This document shows positions 61,397-64,000 of a stretch of 64,000 nucleotides of DNA, piece by piece; position 1 is the first letter of the stretch; every line of letters begins with the position of its first letter. The notes below the pieces were generated by a model. That model made no database searches. It was given only the letters and a program-made list of their open reading frames with translations, and was not told where the DNA came from. The translations under genes were made by a program, and so were the position numbers. This DNA comes from Tagaea sp965279565 (GTDB lineage Bacteria > Pseudomonadota > Alphaproteobacteria > CACIAM-22H2): NCBI GenBank assembly GCA_965279565.1, contig OZ257249.1, positions 4,029,114-4,093,113 on the forward strand, read 5' to 3'.

Positions 61397-62110
61397 ATGT
61401 CGGCACCCGACTTTTCCGTTTCCGGCCAGCATGTCCTCATCAGCGGCGGTACGGGCGGTATCGGTTCCGCATTCGCGCGCGCGTTCCGGGCTGCCGGTGC
61501 GCAGGTTACGATCACCGACATCAAGCCACCGGCGACCGACGAGGGCTTCGCCTTCGAGTTGCTCGACGTGCGTAGCGACGAGGCGGTAACGGCGCTGGCC
61601 GCCAGGACCGGAAGGCTCGACGTCCTCATCCATTGCGCCGGACGCCTGCTTCGCCACGAGGAACACAAGCCGGAAATCTTCATGGACATCGTCAACATCC
61701 ACCTTGGCGGGAACATGCGCCTTGCCAGCGCATTCCGCCCCCATCTCGCGGCGACGAAGGGATGCATCATCAATATCGGATCGATGTACTCGTATTTCGG
61801 CGCGCCGATGATCCCCGGCTATGCAGCGGCAAAGACCGCCGTCGTCGGTCTGACGAAGTCGCTGGCTCTTGCCTATGTCGAGGACGGCATCCGCGTGAAC
61901 GCGATCGCGCCCGGCTGGATCCGCACCGAGATCAGCCGGATCGGCCGCGAAGATCCGCCCTTCAACGAGAAGGTCCTGGCCCGCCTCCCGACGCACCGAT
62001 GGTCCGAGCCTGAGGAACTGGCTGGAACCGCCGTCTTCCTCGCATCGCCGGCCGCGAAGCTCGTCAATGGCGTGACGATCCCGGTCGATGGCGGATACGT
62101 CGCCGCCTGA
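61397..62110 (+). CDS. Short-chain dehydrogenase/reductase
   Basis: A 237-residue SDR: VLISGGTGGIGSAFARAFRA (Ser in place of the first Thr), HCAGRLLRHEE for NNAG, NIGSMYSYFGAP and active-site YAAAKTAVVGL. IAPGWIRTEISRI and the ending NGVTIPVDGGYVAA complete the fold. It follows the IolC-type gene by 33 nt on the same strand, so RpiR-IolC-SDR form one rightward unit. Likely an NAD-dependent polyol or sugar-acid dehydrogenase. Confidence 0.9.
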   Translation: MSAPDFSVSGQHVLISGGTGGIGSAFARAFRAAGAQVTITDIKPPATDEGFAFELLDVRSDEAVTALAARTGRLDVLIHCAGRLLRHEEHKPEIFMDIVNIHLGGNMRLASAFRPHLAATKGCIINIGSMYSYFGAPMIPGYAAAKTAVVGLTKSLALAYVEDGIRVNAIAPGWIRTEISRIGREDPPFNEKVLARLPTHRWSEPEELAGTAVFLASPAAKLVNGVTIPVDGGYVAA

Positions 62111-62210
62111 AGCCGCCGCGACGACGGAAAAATACGACTTTTCAACCCGGGGGAACAGACCGGAAAGCGCAGATCGCATTTACCTATATGGAGATTGCGC
62201 CCCAGAGAAG

Positions 62211-62249
62211 TGGTGGGCGCTGTAGGGCTCGAACCTACGACCCGCTGAT
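62211..62249 (-). repeat. tRNA 3'-end fragment C (att-like)
   Basis: Third copy in the same orientation as A and B: ATCAGCGGGTCGTAGG, T-loop TTCGAGC, CCTAC, acceptor AGCGCCC and ACCA. The matching 5' half of the tRNA is not found next to it. Together with A it brackets about 12.7 kb, consistent with attL/attR-like ends of an integrated element. Confidence 0.7.
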
Positions 62250-62283
62250 TGAGAGCTGTCAAGCGGGCTAAGATTCGCAACAT

Positions 62284-62326
62284 CTTTTCGTCATCAGTAC
62301 CCCAAATGACCCCTTTGAAACCCAAT
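62284..62326 (-). repeat. TGGGGT-type repeats next to fragment C (arm-type-like)
   Basis: Read leftward: TTGGGTT, AAGGGGT and TTGGGGT at about 10-bp spacing, preceded on the core side by CTGATGACGAAAAG. The set resembles the repeats next to fragment A (GGGGTCATTTGGGGT is shared by both). This shared flank extends the homology beyond the tRNA core and supports integrase arm sites. Confidence 0.5.
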
Positions 62327-62450
62327 GAAGATTCCGTTGACGATGGAATGTTAGTCGTAGGGGAGTGGGATCGTCATACCGATTGTGGGATCAATAGTCG
62401 CCTGAACAACAAAGCTCGCCGACCGGTCTCCCGGTGGCGGGCTTCTGATA

Positions 62451-62486
62451 TGGTCGTGTGGCAGGATTTGAACCTACGACTCTTAG
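62451..62486 (-). repeat. Second tRNA 3'-end-like fragment D
   Basis: Read leftward: AGTCGTAGGTTCAAATCCTG followed by CCACACGACCA. A T-arm (GTAGG, TTCAAAT, CCTGC) and a terminal ACCA-like end are visible, but the acceptor strand differs from A-C and is one base short. It may be a degenerate copy or the end of another tRNA; no 5' half is present. Confidence 0.4.
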
Positions 62487-62611
62487 TTCCCAGACTTTCG
62501 CTTATTCAATGATGTCAACGGCAGTTGACATACTTTTTGGCATCTAAGCGTAATGAATGGAAACCAAAGGCAATAAATGCAGGCCACCAAACGGAACGAG
62601 TGGCAGGTCAA

Positions 62612-63799
62612 CTAGCCGGGCCGGCCGTCAGGTCGGCTAAAGGCCAAGATGGGCAAGAAACGCACAAAGAATACCACAAACCCGCCCGCCCAGAGTGCAC
62701 CCGAGAATCCGATCAACTCTTGCCCAAAATCTCCGCCGACTATCGGACCGACAATGGCGCGACCGGCAGCCGCGGCGCTTACAAGAACATATGCCAGAAT
62801 AAGCCACCCATCGGCACGGATCGGGCGTCCCGTGTGGCCGAGTGATGCGCGCGACATGACGCCCAGGATCATCGTTCCGAATGCGCCGAGCGTGATCGCA
62901 TGCAGCGCCATGTTCCGGGTACCGATTTCAAGACCAGCCGACGCCGCCCACAACGCGAATCCGACGACCAGCCATGCATAGCCGAGATGAAGGACCCAGA
63001 CGATCGGCATGCCGATCGTTGCCAGCGGCTTCCAGCCCAGCAGACGGACGAAGTTCAAGGCAGCAGCCAGCGCGGCCAGTCCGGCGATCGCGGACTCCGG
63101 AATGCTGGCGGCATCCGCAAAGAAGCAGAGCAGCGCCGAAACGATCGCCGCCTTGTCGAGGGCCGGTCTGCCGGCAAGCTCGATCTGCAGGCCTGCACCC
63201 CGCAGGGCATTCTGTGTAAACGCCGGAATGATCCGACCGCCGATAGTCGCGACAAGCACGGTGAAGATGCCGATCGCCAGATGCAGGGCCGGACGCGCGG
63301 CCCCCTGCCACATGCCGATGGCGTCGAGATGCACAGCCAGATTGGTGCCGGACAGCACGACGAGAAGCCCAACAAGCGGGAGGTTTCGCATAGCGCGCTT
63401 TTCCACGATTGCCCGCCCCGCCCAGATTGCTAGCGCCGGAAGAAAGCCGATATCGAGGAAGGCGAAAGTCATCGAGGCGCCTTCTGCGCTGGTCCAGGCA
63501 CCGATCCGCCCTACGATCCATAGGGCAAACAGCAAGGCGAGTCCGGATCCACGCAGCGGCGCTACACCGGTCCAGTTCGGCACCGCCGTCAGCAGGAAGC
63601 CCGCGAGCGCAGCTGCGAGGAACCCGAAAACCATTTCGTGCGCATGCCACAGCATGGTCGGCAGGACTGGCTGGAAATCGACGTGACCTGCCCAAACGAG
63701 AATCCAACCGACCGACCCCCAGACCGCATACAGAGCTGCGCCAAGGAAAAACGGCCGGAATCCGTACGCGAATAGCGCAAAGCTTGTGGAAGGATTCAT
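62612..63799 (-). CDS. nnrS: NnrS-family membrane protein (nitrosative stress)
   Basis: A 395-residue haem- and copper-binding membrane protein with about twelve hydrophobic segments. The N-terminal FALFAYGFRPFFLGAALYAV, MLWHAHEMVFGFLAAALAGF and TAVPNWTG are diagnostic, as is RIIPAFTQNAL mid-protein. It protects cells under nitric-oxide stress during denitrification. The ATG at 63799 begins the conserved region and overlaps the stop of the upstream hemerythrin-like gene; the longer frame to 63835 lies in that gene. Confidence 0.92.
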   Translation of the reverse strand: MNPSTSFALFAYGFRPFFLGAALYAVWGSVGWILVWAGHVDFQPVLPTMLWHAHEMVFGFLAAALAGFLLTAVPNWTGVAPLRGSGLALLFALWIVGRIGAWTSAEGASMTFAFLDIGFLPALAIWAGRAIVEKRAMRNLPLVGLLVVLSGTNLAVHLDAIGMWQGAARPALHLAIGIFTVLVATIGGRIIPAFTQNALRGAGLQIELAGRPALDKAAIVSALLCFFADAASIPESAIAGLAALAAALNFVRLLGWKPLATIGMPIVWVLHLGYAWLVVGFALWAASAGLEIGTRNMALHAITLGAFGTMILGVMSRASLGHTGRPIRADGWLILAYVLVSAAAAGRAIVGPIVGGDFGQELIGFSGALWAGGFVVFFVRFLPILAFSRPDGRPG

Positions 63800-63999
63800 T
63801 GTCGACGCTCTCTCATATGGCGCGACAGCCAGCATCTGTCGGCATCCGTCAGCCGCTGCCGGGCCAGTGGCAGAACAAGCGTGTCTTCCAAGTTAAGCAG
63901 GCGACGCTGGGATTCGATGAATCCATCGATGGCGACACGAAGGCCATCGCCAATGGGCCGATCCTGACAGGCAGTCTCGAGTTCACGGACAACGGCCGC
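63796..63999 (-). CDS. Hemerythrin-like (HHE) protein, C-terminal part (cut by window end)
   Basis: The frame is open to the window edge; 67 C-terminal residues are visible, read leftward. They include a helix VAIDGFIESQRRLLNLEDTL followed by VLPLARQRLTDADRCWLSRH. This helix pair with E-x4-LPLA matches the last helices of HHE/hemerythrin domains. The stop overlaps the NnrS start (ATGA). Hemerythrin-like proteins and NnrS are both linked to nitric oxide, so a shared operon makes sense. Confidence 0.65.
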   Translation of the reverse strand, partial: AAVVRELETACQDRPIGDGLRVAIDGFIESQRRLLNLEDTLVLPLARQRLTDADRCWLSRHMRERRQ

Positions 64000-64000
64000 G

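Larger units (their letters stand above)
62111..62611. other. Gene-free junction with tRNA-end fragments C and D
   Basis: About 500 bp without a credible gene. It holds tRNA 3'-end fragment C (62211-62249), TGGGGT-type repeats (62284-62326) and a second tRNA-end-like piece D (62451-62486). The segment from about 62490 to 62600 is AT-richer than the surroundings. A small rightward frame (62249-62512) runs through these fragments and is not taken as a gene. This looks like an island edge. Confidence 0.65.

Noticed and set aside
62249..62512. 87-codon rightward frame in the junction region
   Set aside because: It runs through tRNA-end fragment D and the arm-type repeats, so it is a chance frame.

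Overview
This window is about 64 kb of high-GC (mid-60s percent by eye) bacterial chromosome. It is densely coded, with ATGA/GTGA start-stop overlaps throughout. The mix of Dpp/Opp-, Rbs-, Tau-, Liv- and TRAP-type importers, Tat-exported binding proteins, HyuAB and NnrS suggests a free-living alphaproteobacterium, probably Rhodospirillales-like. The lineage is an inference from style, because no rRNA or intact tRNA is present. Most genes belong to uptake-and-degradation cassettes, many built around C-N or amide chemistry.

Region 1 (1-5.7 kb, +): the end of a peptide-type binding protein, two permeases and two ATPases of a Dpp/Opp importer, and a SelA-like PLP enzyme. The PLP gene meets, tail to tail, a cog3964 amidohydrolase, its usual functional partner. 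Region 2 (5.7-13.5 kb, -): PfkB kinase, FGGY kinase, Rbs-like permease, binding protein, ATPase, nucleoside hydrolase, an unknown 160-aa protein and the amidohydrolase. This reads as nucleoside import followed by N-glycosidic cleavage and sugar phosphorylation. Region 3 (13.6-24.2 kb): a NodB-fold deacetylase, then a MarR-centred divergent locus. Leftward are MarR, a peptide binding protein, a creatininase-family amidohydrolase, a ketopantoate-reductase-like enzyme and an SDR. Rightward are DppBCDF and an isoaspartyl peptidase. Region 4 (24.2-27.3 kb, +): a Tau/Ssu-type importer and a small membrane protein.

Region 5 (27.4-49.4 kb) is the most original part. It starts with an aconitase-type dehydratase (two subunits) and an isocitrate-lyase/PEP-mutase-family lyase, the same trio of families as dimethylmaleate hydratase plus dimethylmalate lyase in nicotinate fermentation. 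These overlap HyuB, HyuA and an isochorismatase-fold protein that lacks the catalytic Cys. A GntR/UTRA regulator, alpha/beta hydrolase, flavoprotein and TRAP importer follow. Then come two tandem AhpD/CMD-like proteins divergent from a seven-gene, mostly overlapping operon: methyltransferase, M24 hydrolase, SDR, two TIGR04076-like paralogues, a ureidoglycolate-lyase-like protein and a GMC oxidoreductase. AT-rich GATATA-containing elements sit in three promoter regions here and may mark one regulon. No known pathway matches the whole set.

Region 6 (49.5-62.5 kb) is bracketed by direct repeats of a tRNA 3' end (tRNA-Lys-like), two of them next to TGGGGT-type repeats resembling integrase arm sites. 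It looks like a genomic island or stacked islands, with no integrase in view. It carries a methylguanine-DNA methyltransferase cassette and a Liv-type importer with an extra ATPase lacking the ABC signature. It also holds two SDRs, a beta-hydroxyacid dehydrogenase, an RpiR regulator with a clear palindromic operator, an IolC-DUF2090 fusion and another SDR. Region 7 (62.6-64 kb, -): hemerythrin-like protein (partial) and NnrS, a nitric-oxide/nitrosative-stress pair.

A pattern crosses regions: all six substrate-binding-protein genes are followed within 30 nt of the stop codon by a strong GC-rich hairpin, each with a different sequence.
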